From assembly GCF_024505185.1 (NCBI RefSeq), contig NZ_JANIBJ010000001.1, positions 202,117 to 266,116 of the forward strand: a DNA stretch of 64,000 nt, read 5' to 3'. Position numbers and translations under genes: made by a program. The stretch comes from Methylomonas subterranea (lineage in GTDB: Bacteria > Pseudomonadota > Gammaproteobacteria > Methylococcales > Methylomonadaceae). A model generated the notes under the pieces. The model did not search any database and had not been told where the DNA came from. It worked only from the letters and a program-made list of their open reading frames with translations. Of the stretch, positions 44,432 to 53,174 are shown in pieces. Positions within the stretch are counted from its first letter, which is position 1, and every line of letters begins with the position of its first letter.

Positions 44432-45334
44432 TCATCTCAAAAATTGCCTTTGCCGGGCCTTGGTATGGAATTGGTCGATATCGCTAATCAATTCGCAGCC
44501 GGGTGGCGGCGACTTATGCAGACCGAGCCAATGTTGGGCGCCGGCACCGGCCAGCCAGATCGCGGTGGCGCTGGTTTCGGCAAAATGAAGCAATTGATCG
44601 ACTTGTACAAGGGTCTGCAGTTCCGGCGGGTTTTTTACCATGCCCATCACGATCACCGTGGGTTTTAAATGCCGGCTGGCATCTATGATGTCCTTGCTCG
44701 GTAGGTCCGGCCCAACGTAGTAGCAGGTATATTGCTGCGCCGCCGCCACCAGACAGCCTAATAAAATGCCGAATTCATGCGGTTCGCCGCTGGGTGTGGC
44801 AAACAGCATGCTCGGGTTTTGTCTGGACGGTTGATGCAGATTGTTCACCATGGTCAGCACGATACGTTTTACGCAATTGGAAAACATGTGTTCCTGGGCG
44901 ATGTTGATCTTTTCTTCGTGCCATAACTGTCCGATTAGATGCAGCGCCGGCAGCAAGATATCCCTGGCGTATTCCAGGGGTTCGTAAGCCAGTTGGGCGC
45001 GCTTAAGCAGTTGTTCGCAGCGCTCGATGCGGTAATGTCGCAGCGCTTCGATGAGCTGATTGAACAAATTCGTCTGCTGTTGGTCGTTTTGTTCGGGCGA
45101 TTGATTCTGAAAATGGCGCAATTGCTCACAGGTCAGATTGGCGATTTTGCTGATGGCGTGACCGCTTCGGGTCAGGTCGACCAGCAGCTTCAGCTTTTCC
45201 AGATCGGCTTGGGAGTAGGATCTGCGGCCATTTTCGTTGCGATTGGGTTCGATGCAGGCGTAGCGGCGTTCCCAGGCGCGCAAGGTTTCAGCAGTCAGGC
45301 CGGTTATTGAGGTGATTGCTTTGATTGAATACAT
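44432..45334 (-). CDS. carH: CarH/LitR-type B12-dependent photoreceptor repressor, 300 aa
   Basis: Residues 1-70 are a MerR-type winged helix (MYSIKAITSITGLTAETLRAWERRY, ending in NGRRSYSQADLEKLKLL). A four-helix B12-capping region follows, with the Wx9EH motif of light-sensing CarH intact (W138, E148, H149), and then a cobalamin-binding Rossmann domain with its ligand H186 in GEPHEFG. In characterised CarH/LitR proteins, adenosylcobalamin holds the dimer or tetramer on DNA in the dark, and light breaks the Co-C bond and releases repression. All key residues are present, so light sensing is likely. It is transcribed divergently from a sigma factor gene, and a TTTTGTACAAAA palindrome lies just before its start. 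Confidence 0.85.
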   Translation of the reverse strand: MYSIKAITSITGLTAETLRAWERRYACIEPNRNENGRRSYSQADLEKLKLLVDLTRSGHAISKIANLTCEQLRHFQNQSPEQNDQQQTNLFNQLIEALRHYRIERCEQLLKRAQLAYEPLEYARDILLPALHLIGQLWHEEKINIAQEHMFSNCVKRIVLTMVNNLHQPSRQNPSMLFATPSGEPHEFGILLGCLVAAAQQYTCYYVGPDLPSKDIIDASRHLKPTVIVMGMVKNPPELQTLVQVDQLLHFAETSATAIWLAGAGAQHWLGLHKSPPPGCELISDIDQFHTKARQRQFLR

Positions 45335-45343
45335 TTGTTTATG

Positions 45344-45355
45344 TTTTGTACAAAA
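45344..45355. promoter_or_regulatory. TTTTGTACAAAA palindrome, candidate CarH/LitR operator
   Basis: A perfect 12-base palindrome with a TGTACA core (45347-45352). It lies 10 bases upstream of the carH start codon and 6 bases upstream of the sigma-factor -35 box. TGTACA cores are reported for LitR-family operators, so this is the natural site for autoregulation and control of the divergent gene. Confidence 0.5.
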
Positions 45356-45361
45356 ATAAGT

Positions 45362-45390
45362 TTGACAAAAATTCTACAGCATTGTATCTT
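45362..45390 (+). promoter_or_regulatory. Sigma70-type promoter of the sigma factor gene
   Basis: TTGACA (45362-45367), 17-base spacer, TATCTT (45385-45390). It faces the sigma factor gene at 45427, giving a leader of about 30 bases. The candidate operator palindrome ends 6 bases before the -35 box. Confidence 0.65.
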
Positions 45391-45426
45391 CGATTCCAAC
45401 CTAATATTGAGTCCGGTAAAAAAACC

Positions 45427-46692
45427 ATGTCAGCATCTGCAGAAGTTGTAACCCATACCGCCCACTGCGCCAGCGAGTCCGAACAAGTCATTCTGGCTTG
45501 CCGTGTGGAGAAGGCCCGGCGGCAATTATTGGAATTGTTATTGGAAAACAAGCAGGTAGCCGAGCTTATCGTTGGCCAGCTGCTTTCCGATCTGAAAAAA
45601 GGCACCGATTGTTCGGATATCGTGCTGGTCAAAAACACCGAAGACTACAAGGCCTCCCTGCAGCGCTTCATGGGCGAATTCGGCGACCAGGAGCCAATCC
45701 GCGAGCGCTTGCTGGACGAAGACAGGTTAACCGGCACATACAATGTTGTACAGGATTATCGTTTTGTACAGGTTTTAGGTGATATCCCGCGTGAACGCTT
45801 GCGGATTTCGCCGCTGGCCTTGCGGATTTTGCGCGGCTTGGACTTCCTGTCCATTTATTTGATCGAAGTGAGCGAAGTGGTGGAAAACAAACTGGGGCTG
45901 CGAGGGGAATTGGAACCGAGCTATAAAGCCCGCCTGCAGGCTTCGAGATATCAGCTCAAATCCCTGCGTCAGGAGATGATTGCCAGCAATACCGGCTTGG
46001 TGGCTTTTGTGGCGCACAAATATAAAACCGTGTCGTTAAGCTTCGAAGATTTGATGCAGGAAGGCATGGTGGGTTTGATCAAGGCCGTGGACCGTTTCGA
46101 TTCCGCGCGCGGCAACTGCTTTTCAACCTATGCCGTCTATTGGATCAGGCAAGCCATTTCGAGACTGATCGTCAAGCAGGATAAGGTGGTGCCACTGCCC
46201 GTTGCGCTGGCGGAAAAATCCTCGCCGATATTCGAGGTGATGCGCAACACCTATCTACTGCATGAGCGTTGGCCGACATTTGCCGAGCTGAAAGCCAGTT
46301 GCGATTTGTCCGAACAGGAGATCAAGACCATCAGCAGCTATTACCAATCCACCTATATGCAGGACGGCGGCGGTAGTGAAGAAGACGATGCGATGTCGCT
46401 GATGGAAAAAATGCAGCAACAACAATTCAACCTGCCTTTGCAGGATTTGATAGATACCGATCTGGTCAGTTACATGGATAGGGCCGTGGCCACCTTGCCG
46501 GAAAAACAGGCCGTGATTTTGTCCATGCGCTTCGGTTTGAAAAATCATACCGAAATGACTTTGCAAGCTGTTGCGGATCAGTTACAAGTGACACGGGAAC
46601 GGGTCAGGCAAATTCAAAATGAAGCGTTGCAAAAATTAAAACAACAATTCGGATTTGACCTTATGCTGTTTTTGGAACCAAAAGACACTTAA
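45427..46692 (+). CDS. Sigma70-family RNA polymerase sigma factor with divergent N-terminus, 421 aa
   Basis: Start at ATG 45427 (MSASAEVVTHTAHCAS). The in-frame ATG at 45325 lies before the promoter and overlaps carH. Regions 2-4 are clear: LSFEDLMQEGMVGLIKAVDRFDSARGNCFSTYAVYWIRQAISRLI (region 2), a region 3 with ERWPTFAELKASCDLSEQEI, and region 4 ending TLQAVADQLQVTRERVRQIQNEALQKLKQQFG. The first 200 residues do not match ordinary RpoD or RpoS. This looks like a group 2/3 alternative factor. Position beside carH suggests light-controlled transcription, with the genes downstream as possible targets. Confidence 0.85.
   Translation: MSASAEVVTHTAHCASESEQVILACRVEKARRQLLELLLENKQVAELIVGQLLSDLKKGTDCSDIVLVKNTEDYKASLQRFMGEFGDQEPIRERLLDEDRLTGTYNVVQDYRFVQVLGDIPRERLRISPLALRILRGLDFLSIYLIEVSEVVENKLGLRGELEPSYKARLQASRYQLKSLRQEMIASNTGLVAFVAHKYKTVSLSFEDLMQEGMVGLIKAVDRFDSARGNCFSTYAVYWIRQAISRLIVKQDKVVPLPVALAEKSSPIFEVMRNTYLLHERWPTFAELKASCDLSEQEIKTISSYYQSTYMQDGGGSEEDDAMSLMEKMQQQQFNLPLQDLIDTDLVSYMDRAVATLPEKQAVILSMRFGLKNHTEMTLQAVADQLQVTRERVRQIQNEALQKLKQQFGFDLMLFLEPKDT
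45747..45770. promoter_or_regulatory. TGTACA-N12-TGTACA pair inside the sigma factor gene
   Basis: TGTACA at 45747-45752 and again at 45765-45770 with exactly 12 bases between. I recall T(G/A)TACA-N12-T(G/A)TACA as the consensus described for LitR-type regulators in Pseudomonas. Here it lies in coding sequence (codons for VVQDYRFVQ), where the V-Q codon pair partly explains the repeat. It could be an internal operator or chance. Confidence 0.3.
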
Positions 46693-46803
46693 ATACTCTG
46701 TATTGGTGTTTTGTATCCATAATTGCGGTGGATGCGCTGAGTGTCTGTAAACAATAACAATGAAAGCCGAGTTCGGGCTAAACACGTAACAAGAGGAGTG
46801 ACT

Positions 46804-47961
46804 ATGTCTTCAGAAAACCACAACGCCGATAAACAAACGCCGCCACCGGATTGGAAAATGGAGTTTGAAAAACAATGGAAAGCGATTTCCGACAAGACGC
46901 TGGGTTTTTACCACGAACATGAACAGCTGTTTTCCCTTTCCAAAATCGCCGGCGTGCTGGGCGGTTCCCTGGTATTGGGCTGGCTGATCAGCGGCATTTA
47001 CATTATCGATCAAGGTAACCGAGGCGTGGTCACTCGTTTCGGCGCCTATACGGAAACCACCCTGCCGGGGCCACATTGGCATATTCCGATGCCGATTGAA
47101 ACGGTCAGCGTGGTCAATGTGGAACAACAACGTTTCATCGAAGTGGGTTATAGCGACGCGGCCCGCGTCAGCAAGGCGTCGGTGATTCCGCAGGAATCCT
47201 TGATGCTGACCAGCGACGAAAACATCATTGCGGTCCGTTTGGCGGTGCAATACCAAATCAACAGCGCCAGCGACTATCTGTTCAACGTCAAAAGCAACGA
47301 ACATACCTTGAAGCAGCTGACCGAAAGCGTGTTGCGCGGAGTGATAGGCCGTAACAACATGGACTTCGTGTTGACCGAGGGCCGCAGTCAGATCGTGGCG
47401 GAAATCAAAACAGAAATCCAGGAAGCCATGGACGCTTACAAGGCCGGTATTGTGATAGCCAGCGTCAATCTGCAGGATGCCCAGCCGCCGGAAGAAGTGC
47501 AGGGCGCCTTTGAAGATGCTATCCGGGCCCGCGAAGACAAACAACGCCTGATCAACGAAGCGGAAGCCTACAGCAACGAAATCATTCCGAAGGCTCGCGG
47601 TGCCGCCGCCCGTATCCTGCAGGAAGCGGAAGCCTACGCGGCGGGCAAGGTGGCGAAAGCCAAGGGCGAAACCGAACGTTTCGATCAATTGCTGGTGGAA
47701 TACGAAAAAAGCCCGGCCATCACGCGCAAGCGTCTGTATCTGGAAGCCAAGGAAAAACTCTACGGCTCCACCAACAAAATCGTGGTGGATACCGATCAGC
47801 CGCCCGCGCTTTACATGCCCTTGCAGCAAATGACGGCTCAGCAAGCCCCGGCGGGTTCGACGGTCGGCGAACCCGAATTGAAGGTTGAGCGCCAAAGTAC
47901 AGATAAAAACGGCGCGCGCAATACGTCCGGCAATGAATTACGCCCAAGCAGGAGCAAATAA
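46804..47961 (+). CDS. hflK: HflK-type SPFH/prohibitin membrane protein, 385 aa
   Basis: Start at ATG 46804 after GAGGAG; the earlier in-frame start at 46741 has no ribosome site. One membrane segment (IAGVLGGSLVLGWLISGIYII) is followed by an SPFH domain (DQGNRGVVTRFGAYTETTLPGPHWHIPMPIE) and a long coiled coil (EAEAYSNEIIPKARGAAARILQEAEAYAAGKVAKAKGE). HflK with HflC forms a cage around FtsH in the inner membrane and modulates proteolysis. The gene overlaps hflC and is followed by ftsH, so one transcript would make the whole complex. Linkage of all three to a sigma factor is unlike the hflX-hflK-hflC arrangement of E. coli. Confidence 0.88.
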   Translation: MSSENHNADKQTPPPDWKMEFEKQWKAISDKTLGFYHEHEQLFSLSKIAGVLGGSLVLGWLISGIYIIDQGNRGVVTRFGAYTETTLPGPHWHIPMPIETVSVVNVEQQRFIEVGYSDAARVSKASVIPQESLMLTSDENIIAVRLAVQYQINSASDYLFNVKSNEHTLKQLTESVLRGVIGRNNMDFVLTEGRSQIVAEIKTEIQEAMDAYKAGIVIASVNLQDAQPPEEVQGAFEDAIRAREDKQRLINEAEAYSNEIIPKARGAAARILQEAEAYAAGKVAKAKGETERFDQLLVEYEKSPAITRKRLYLEAKEKLYGSTNKIVVDTDQPPALYMPLQQMTAQQAPAGSTVGEPELKVERQSTDKNGARNTSGNELRPSRSK

Positions 47962-48821
47962 TGAACAAAGCACAAGTCATTTTTCCGGTCAGTCTGGCTT
48001 TTCTGGGCCTGGCCTCCATGTCGGTCTTTCATGTCAATCAACATGAAAAAGCCATTCTGTTTCGTCTGGGCGAAATCGTCACCTCCGACTTAAGCCCCGG
48101 ACTCCATTTTAAGACCCCCATCATCAATAATGTCAGTACGTTTGATGCGCGCGTGCTGACCTTGGATGCCAAATCCGAGCGTTTTCTTACCTCCGAAAAG
48201 AAGAACGTTATTGTTGACTCGTTCGTCAAGTGGCGAATCGGTGATGTGGGTCTTTTTTACACCACGGTCGGTGGCGATGAGTTTCAAGCCAATCTACGCC
48301 TCGATCAAATCATGAAGGATGCGATGCGTAGCGAATTCGGCGTGCGCACCATCAAGCAGTTGATTTCGGAAGACCGCAGCGAATTACGCGACACCTTGTT
48401 GGAAAAACTGTCGCCGGCGGCGCAAAAATTCGGTATCGAACTGATCGACATCCGGATTAAACGCATAGACCTGCCGCAGGAAGTCAGCAGTTCGGTATTT
48501 CAGCGCATGCGGGCGGAACGCGAACGGGTGGCGCGCGAGTTCAGATCGCAAGGCGCGGAAAGCGCGGAATTGATCAGCGCGGAAGCCGACAAGCAAAAGC
48601 AGGTCATCGTCGCCAATGCCCAGCGTGAAGCGGAAAACCTGCGCGGCCGCGGCGATGCCGAATCGGCCGAGATATACGCGAAAAGTTTCGGCAAAAACCC
48701 TGAATTTTATGCCTTTTACCGCAGCCTGCAGGCTTATCAGGCCTCGTTTGAAAATACCCAGGACACCTTGGTGTTAAAGCCGAATTCGGACTTTTTCAAA
48801 TACTTCTCCAGCGAGAAATGA
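47961..48821 (+). CDS. hflC: HflC-type SPFH/prohibitin membrane protein, 286 aa
   Basis: An N-terminal membrane segment ([20 protein letters not shown]) and an SPFH domain ([30 protein letters not shown], then [11 protein letters not shown]) are present. The coiled stretch [48 protein letters not shown] has the standard HflC spacing. It ends in [13 protein letters not shown], also typical. It is the partner of HflK around FtsH. Both gene junctions overlap (with hflK at the start and within a few bases of ftsH), implying tight co-expression. Confidence 0.9.
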   Translation: MNKAQVIFPVSLAFLGLASMSVFHVNQHEKAILFRLGEIVTSDLSPGLHFKTPIINNVSTFDARVLTLDAKSERFLTSEKKNVIVDSFVKWRIGDVGLFYTTVGGDEFQANLRLDQIMKDAMRSEFGVRTIKQLISEDRSELRDTLLEKLSPAAQKFGIELIDIRIKRIDLPQEVSSSVFQRMRAERERVAREFRSQGAESAELISAEADKQKQVIVANAQREAENLRGRGDAESAEIYAKSFGKNPEFYAFYRSLQAYQASFENTQDTLVLKPNSDFFKYFSSEK

Positions 48822-48838
48822 GTCGGGAGAACCCAGTC

Positions 48839-50746
48839 ATGAAGAAAATTTTATTCTTTGTCGTCATCGTCGCCGCCATCGGTATCGTGGTGTCTTCGAT
48901 ATTCAATCGAAACATGCCGCAATACGATCCGCATTACGAGATCTCTTATTCCGATTTTATCGAGGATGTGCGGAACAAAGTGGTGACCGAAGTGGTGGTC
49001 GACGGCAATTATGTGGACGGCAAACGCGTCAACGGTACCCGTTTTTCCACCTATAACCCCAACGACATGCGCATGATCGACGAATTGCTGGAATACGGCG
49101 TCAAGATCAAGGTGGAAAAACCTCAGCCACCCAGCACCCTGATGAATATTTTCATTTCCTGGGCGCCTACCTTGTTGTTGATTGCGGTGCTGGTGTATTT
49201 CATGCGCAAGCAATCTCAGATGGCGGGCGGGCGCGACGGCCAAATGGGCTTCGGTAAAAGCCGCGCCAAACTGATGGAAGAGAACCAGGTCAAGATACGC
49301 TTCAAGGATGTGGCGGGCTGCGAAGAGGCCAAACAGGACGTGGTCGAGATGGTGGACTTTCTGAAAGACCCCGGCAAGTACGAAGCCTTGGGCGGCAAAA
49401 TCCCCCGCGGCGTGTTGATGGTGGGGCCTCCCGGTACCGGTAAAACCCTGCTGGCCAAGGCCATTGCCGGCGAGGCGGGCGTGCCGTTCTTCTCCATCTC
49501 CGGCTCGGATTTCGTGGAAATGTTCGTCGGCGTGGGTGCGTCCAGGGTAAGGGATATGTTCACCGAAGCCAAAAAACGCGCGCCCTGCATCATTTTTATC
49601 GACGAGATCGATGCTGTCGGTAGACAGCGGGGCGGTGCCGGCATGGGCGGCGGCAACGAAGAGCGCGAGCAAACCCTCAACCAATTATTGGTGGAAATGG
49701 ACGGATTCAGCGGCAGCGAAGGCATCATCGTCATCGCCGCCACCAACCGCTCCGACATTCTGGACAAAGCCTTGCTGCGTCCCGGTCGTTTCGATCGGCA
49801 GGTACAGGTAGGCTTGCCCGACATCAAGGGCCGCGAGCAAATTCTGAAAGTGCACGCGGACCGGGTACCCCTGGCCGACGACGTCAATATCAATGACCTC
49901 GCCCGCGGCACGCCGGGATTCTCCGGCGCCGAGTTGGCCAATTTGATCAATGAAGGCGCGTTGTTTGCCGCCCGCAACAATAAACGCGTGGTCACCATGA
50001 ACGATCTGGATAAAGCCCGCGACAAAATGATCATGGGCGCCGAAAAACGCACCATGATCATGAGCAAGGACGACCTGCTGATGACGGCTTACCACGAAGC
50101 GGGACACGCTATTGTCGGTCGCATGGTGCCCGAACATGACCCGGTTTATAAAGTCAGCATCATGCCGCGCGGCGGTGCGCTGGGTATCACCATGTTCCTG
50201 CCGGAGCGCGACCAATACAGCGCCAGCAAGGACAAATTGGAAAGCCAGATTGCCAGTCTGTTCGGCGGCCGGGTGGCGGAAGCCTTGATTTACGGCAAGA
50301 ACAAGGTCACCACCGGTGCCTCCAACGACATCATGCGCGCCACCCAACTGGCCAGAAACATGGTCACCAAGTGGGGGCTTTCCGACAAGCTCGGACCCAT
50401 GGATTACGGCGATAGCGAGGGCGGTTACATGGGGCCTCAAGCCAAACCGATGTCGGAAAAAATGGCGCAAACCATAGACGATGAGATTCGTGCGGTGATC
50501 GACAGCAATTACAACCGTGCTGAAACCATTTTGAAGGATAACATTGAAATTCTGCACAACATGGCGCATGCGCTGCTGGATTGGGAAACCATCGATAAAT
50601 ATCAGATCGATGAATTGATGCAAGGCAAAACCATTGCGCCGCCCGAGCCGCAACCCGAGCCGATAGTGCTGGAAACCGAAACCGAATGCGAGGCTGATGA
50701 CGGCCAATCCGCCGACCTTACGCAACAACCCGTCATGTCCTCATAA
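48839..50746 (+). CDS. ftsH: ATP-dependent zinc metalloprotease FtsH
   Basis: Start at ATG 48839 ([18 protein letters not shown]), preceded by GGGAGA; an in-frame ATG at 48818 overlaps hflC. Two membrane segments flank a periplasmic domain of about 75 residues. The AAA+ module has Walker A GPPGTGKT, Walker [10 protein letters not shown] and the second region [17 protein letters not shown]. The protease has HEAGH ([13 protein letters not shown]) and the third zinc ligand in [15 protein letters not shown]. It degrades misassembled membrane proteins and regulators. The C-terminal tail is acidic ([16 protein letters not shown]). It may be a second, stress-linked FtsH; whether another copy exists elsewhere cannot be seen. 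Confidence 0.95.
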   Translation: MKKILFFVVIVAAIGIVVSSIFNRNMPQYDPHYEISYSDFIEDVRNKVVTEVVVDGNYVDGKRVNGTRFSTYNPNDMRMIDELLEYGVKIKVEKPQPPSTLMNIFISWAPTLLLIAVLVYFMRKQSQMAGGRDGQMGFGKSRAKLMEENQVKIRFKDVAGCEEAKQDVVEMVDFLKDPGKYEALGGKIPRGVLMVGPPGTGKTLLAKAIAGEAGVPFFSISGSDFVEMFVGVGASRVRDMFTEAKKRAPCIIFIDEIDAVGRQRGGAGMGGGNEEREQTLNQLLVEMDGFSGSEGIIVIAATNRSDILDKALLRPGRFDRQVQVGLPDIKGREQILKVHADRVPLADDVNINDLARGTPGFSGAELANLINEGALFAARNNKRVVTMNDLDKARDKMIMGAEKRTMIMSKDDLLMTAYHEAGHAIVGRMVPEHDPVYKVSIMPRGGALGITMFLPERDQYSASKDKLESQIASLFGGRVAEALIYGKNKVTTGASNDIMRATQLARNMVTKWGLSDKLGPMDYGDSEGGYMGPQAKPMSEKMAQTIDDEIRAVIDSNYNRAETILKDNIEILHNMAHALLDWETIDKYQIDELMQGKTIAPPEPQPEPIVLETETECEADDGQSADLTQQPVMSS

Positions 50747-50763
50747 CCGTCCTCCTCTATGTG

Positions 50764-50799
50764 CCCTCCCAATGCTGTACTCCGGGAGGGTATCTTTTT
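50764..50799 (+). terminator. Rho-independent terminator after ftsH
   Basis: CCCTCCC (50764-50770) pairs with GGGAGGG (50784-50790), followed by TATCTTTTT. It lies 18 bases after the ftsH stop and would close the hflK-hflC-ftsH transcript. Confidence 0.7.
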
Positions 50800-50819
50800 A
50801 AAAATAAGAGGTATCAAGT

Positions 50820-51242
50820 ATGAATACCCGCTCTTTATCTTGTACGTCGTTAAATATTATTCAGATTGTCCTGCAGGTTAACTTTAACGCCTCGGTCATG
50901 TTGATTTTGCTGGCCAGTATATTGTCTTTGACCGGCAGCGAATTCTTCTTTGAAAATACCAGCGATTTGTACGGGCCTTTGGCGAATAATTTACGTTTGG
51001 TTTTGATATATCTGTGTTTGGTGCAGGTAGCGGTATACGGCTTTCATCAAATAAGCAATAATTTCACGGCAATTACGGCTCTCGGCGCATTTTTACTGCT
51101 ACTGACCATATCGTTGGAATATTATGGTTCGGTAAATCAGCTCAAAATCGATGAAAATTATCAACGCTTGTTTTTATATGCCGGTATGTCCCATATCTTA
51201 TATGGCGGAGTCGGCGTATTCAGGCAAAAAGCCGATCAGTAA
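50820..51242 (+). CDS. Small membrane protein of unknown function, 140 aa
   Basis: Four predicted membrane segments: VNFNASVMLILLASILSLTG, LRLVLIYLCLVQVAVYGF, ITALGAFLLLLTISLEYYG and the LFLYAGMSHILYGGVGVF end. I do not recognise the family. A ribosome site AAGAGG precedes ATG 50820. It is the first gene after the ftsH terminator, so it probably starts a new transcript or depends on read-through, and it leads into the SRPBCC and LOV genes. Confidence 0.65.
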   Translation: MNTRSLSCTSLNIIQIVLQVNFNASVMLILLASILSLTGSEFFFENTSDLYGPLANNLRLVLIYLCLVQVAVYGFHQISNNFTAITALGAFLLLLTISLEYYGSVNQLKIDENYQRLFLYAGMSHILYGGVGVFRQKADQ

Positions 51243-51300
51243 AACATGCTTTTCCGGATAAGGGCTCCGGTCTTTCTTCGGTTTTATCCAGGGGGATTTC

Positions 51301-51783
51301 ATGCATTTCAAGTTGCCGTTCGATTCAAGCAAGCCCGTGGTTGGCGAAGCATCTGTCGAAATAGATAAACCGGTTGATCAAGTTTTTAACTTTGTCGGGG
51401 AGCGGTTTTTTACCAACTACCCGAAATGGGCGGTTGAGGTGGTGAAGTTTGAGCCGTTGGACGGCACCAAGGTATTTGTTGGCGCCAAAGCCAAACAGGT
51501 TCGCAGGGATAACGATACGGAAATCGAATCCACCTTTACCATTACGGATTTCGAGCCGCACAATAAATTGATTTTAAGCGGTTTGGATCAGCCCTATAAA
51601 CATAGTTATATTTTAAATACCTTGGAGCAAAAAAAACCTACCCGCTTGACCTTTAGATTTGAGTTATTGGAATTGGAGGTTTTCATGCGGCCATTTGAAA
51701 AGCTGATTCGGTATGCCATCGAAGATGGAGCCGAGAATACCGTGGAAAATATAAAAAACCTGATTTCCGCCGAATGCAATTAA
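51301..51783 (+). CDS. SRPBCC (START-like) superfamily protein, 160 aa
   Basis: The beginning PVVGEASVEIDKPVDQVFNFVGERFFTNYPKWAVEVV is the helix-grip opening of SRPBCC/polyketide-cyclase-like domains. It is followed by a strand series (ESTFTITDFEPHNKLILSG, TRLTFRFELLELEVF) and the long C-terminal helix (RYAIEDGAENTVENIKNLISAE). These cavities hold hydrophobic ligands or lipids; the ligand is unknown. A strong AGGGGGATTTC ribosome site precedes ATG 51301. The LOV protein gene follows after 33 bases. Confidence 0.8.
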   Translation: MHFKLPFDSSKPVVGEASVEIDKPVDQVFNFVGERFFTNYPKWAVEVVKFEPLDGTKVFVGAKAKQVRRDNDTEIESTFTITDFEPHNKLILSGLDQPYKHSYILNTLEQKKPTRLTFRFELLELEVFMRPFEKLIRYAIEDGAENTVENIKNLISAECN

Positions 51784-51816
51784 TAATTAAAAAACTGACT
51801 GATTTGGAGTGAGCGC

Positions 51817-52269
51817 ATGAATTTTATTGTCGATAAAGATTCGGGAATAATCCCTCAGGTATTGTCCGCTATCCTGGACGAATGCGTTAATGGCGTTACA
51901 TTGGCCGACCCGGATTTGGAAGACGCGCCCATCATATACGCCAACAAAGCCTTTGAGCGCCTGACCGGCTATTCCCAGGCCGAAATCGTCGGCCATAACT
52001 GTCGTTTTCTGCAAGGCGACGACAGAGAGCAAGCGGCCCGCTTTAAGATCGCCGAGGCTATGAATAAGCATGAAGGTGTTGAAGTGACTTTGCGCAATTA
52101 TAAAAAAGACGGCACCTTGTTTTATAACCACCTGAAGGTTATACCGTTATTCGATAAGAAACAGCGGGTAATCTATTATCTGGGCGTGCAGTACGATATT
52201 ACCCAACAAGTCGATGCCGATAATGAGATCAAGGCCTTGACCGAATTGTTGAGCGCTCAAAAACAATAA
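51817..52269 (+). CDS. Short LOV blue-light receptor protein, 150 aa
   Basis: A lone LOV domain with short helical ends. The flavin-adduct cysteine is C62 in GHNCRFLQGDDREQ, the signature of LOV domains, and downstream flavin contacts appear in LRNYKKDGTLFYNHLKVIP and YYLGVQYDITQQ. Length and features match short bacterial LOV proteins such as the PpSB1-LOV type, which dimerise and change association on illumination without a fused output domain. The position after the conserved glycine is H rather than the usual R or Q, which could affect the photocycle. TTGGAGTGAG provides the ribosome site. It gives this cluster a second photoreceptor. Confidence 0.92.
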   Translation: MNFIVDKDSGIIPQVLSAILDECVNGVTLADPDLEDAPIIYANKAFERLTGYSQAEIVGHNCRFLQGDDREQAARFKIAEAMNKHEGVEVTLRNYKKDGTLFYNHLKVIPLFDKKQRVIYYLGVQYDITQQVDADNEIKALTELLSAQKQ

Positions 52270-52298
52270 ACGCTTTATGACTTGACGGGGTTGGCGAT

Positions 52299-53126
52299 AT
52301 GGGAGCTTTGGAACATGCTGGAAAAGGTGATATGGCTTTCACCGCGGCTTTATTCGGACTGGCGATACTGGCCTTCATGATTTTGCTGGTTTTGGAAAAA
52401 CAAAGGCCGTACAGAAAATTCAGCCGGAAAGTTTACAAGGAATCCCTCGTCACCAATACCACGGCTTTTCTGGTCAACAACGTCATCCTGACCATTTTAC
52501 GCGCCTCTTCGCTGTTCCTGGTCGCGCAGCAATTTGCTTCCATCGGTTTGCTGGGCGGCATGCAAAACGGCCCGCTGAAATGGTTGCTGGCGTTCGCCTT
52601 TTTCGATCTCGCCATTTACCTTTGGCATGTCGCCAGCCATAAGTACGAATGGTTGTGGCGCTTTCACAAGGTCCATCATAGCGATAAAAGTTTTAACGTA
52701 TCGACCGGGTTCAGGTTTCATGTATTCGATCTATTGCTGGAAATCGCTTACAAATGCGTTTTCGTAATAGTGATAGGGGTCGATGCCTATTTGGTATTGT
52801 CGATTGAAATTATCGAGTTGTTTTTTATATTTTTCCATCACGCCAATATTCGGGTGCCCAACGAACAGCTAATTTCAAATTACATTATTACCCCTTGCCT
52901 GCACCGCACCCATCATTCCACCCTGCGCGTGGAACACGATAGTAACTACGGTATCGTGTTGGCGATTTGGGACCGTATATTCGGCACCCGCAAGGAATTG
53001 GTGCCGGCAAATATCGGTTTGGATTTGATTGAAGCTGAAAATTTCATTCAATTATTTTCCTTGGCTTTCATAACCGAACGTAAATTTAAACAGTTACTGG
53101 GACTGATACCCAAGGGTAAAAAGTAA
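52299..53126 (+). CDS. Sterol desaturase/fatty acid hydroxylase family enzyme, 275 aa
   Basis: Membrane di-iron enzyme with the expected histidine clusters: HVASHKYEWLWRFHKVHHSD, FRFHVFD, FHHANI and HRTHHSTLRVEHDSNYG. Four to five membrane segments surround them. Family members hydroxylate or desaturate sterols, carotenoids, fatty acids or related lipids using O2. A second start at 52332 (MAFTAALFGL), with AAGGTGAT before it, is also possible. The neighbouring light-stress genes suggest a membrane-lipid or pigment modification role; the substrate is not known. Confidence 0.88.
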   Translation: MGALEHAGKGDMAFTAALFGLAILAFMILLVLEKQRPYRKFSRKVYKESLVTNTTAFLVNNVILTILRASSLFLVAQQFASIGLLGGMQNGPLKWLLAFAFFDLAIYLWHVASHKYEWLWRFHKVHHSDKSFNVSTGFRFHVFDLLLEIAYKCVFVIVIGVDAYLVLSIEIIELFFIFFHHANIRVPNEQLISNYIITPCLHRTHHSTLRVEHDSNYGIVLAIWDRIFGTRKELVPANIGLDLIEAENFIQLFSLAFITERKFKQLLGLIPKGKK

Positions 53127-53174
53127 CTTCACGCCGGCCTCGTTTGCGCCAACCCAAACCGTGGGTGATTTAGC

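Noticed and set aside
49685..50728. 347-codon minus-strand frame opposite ftsH
   Set aside because: Shadow of a conserved gene, with no independent start signal or domain.
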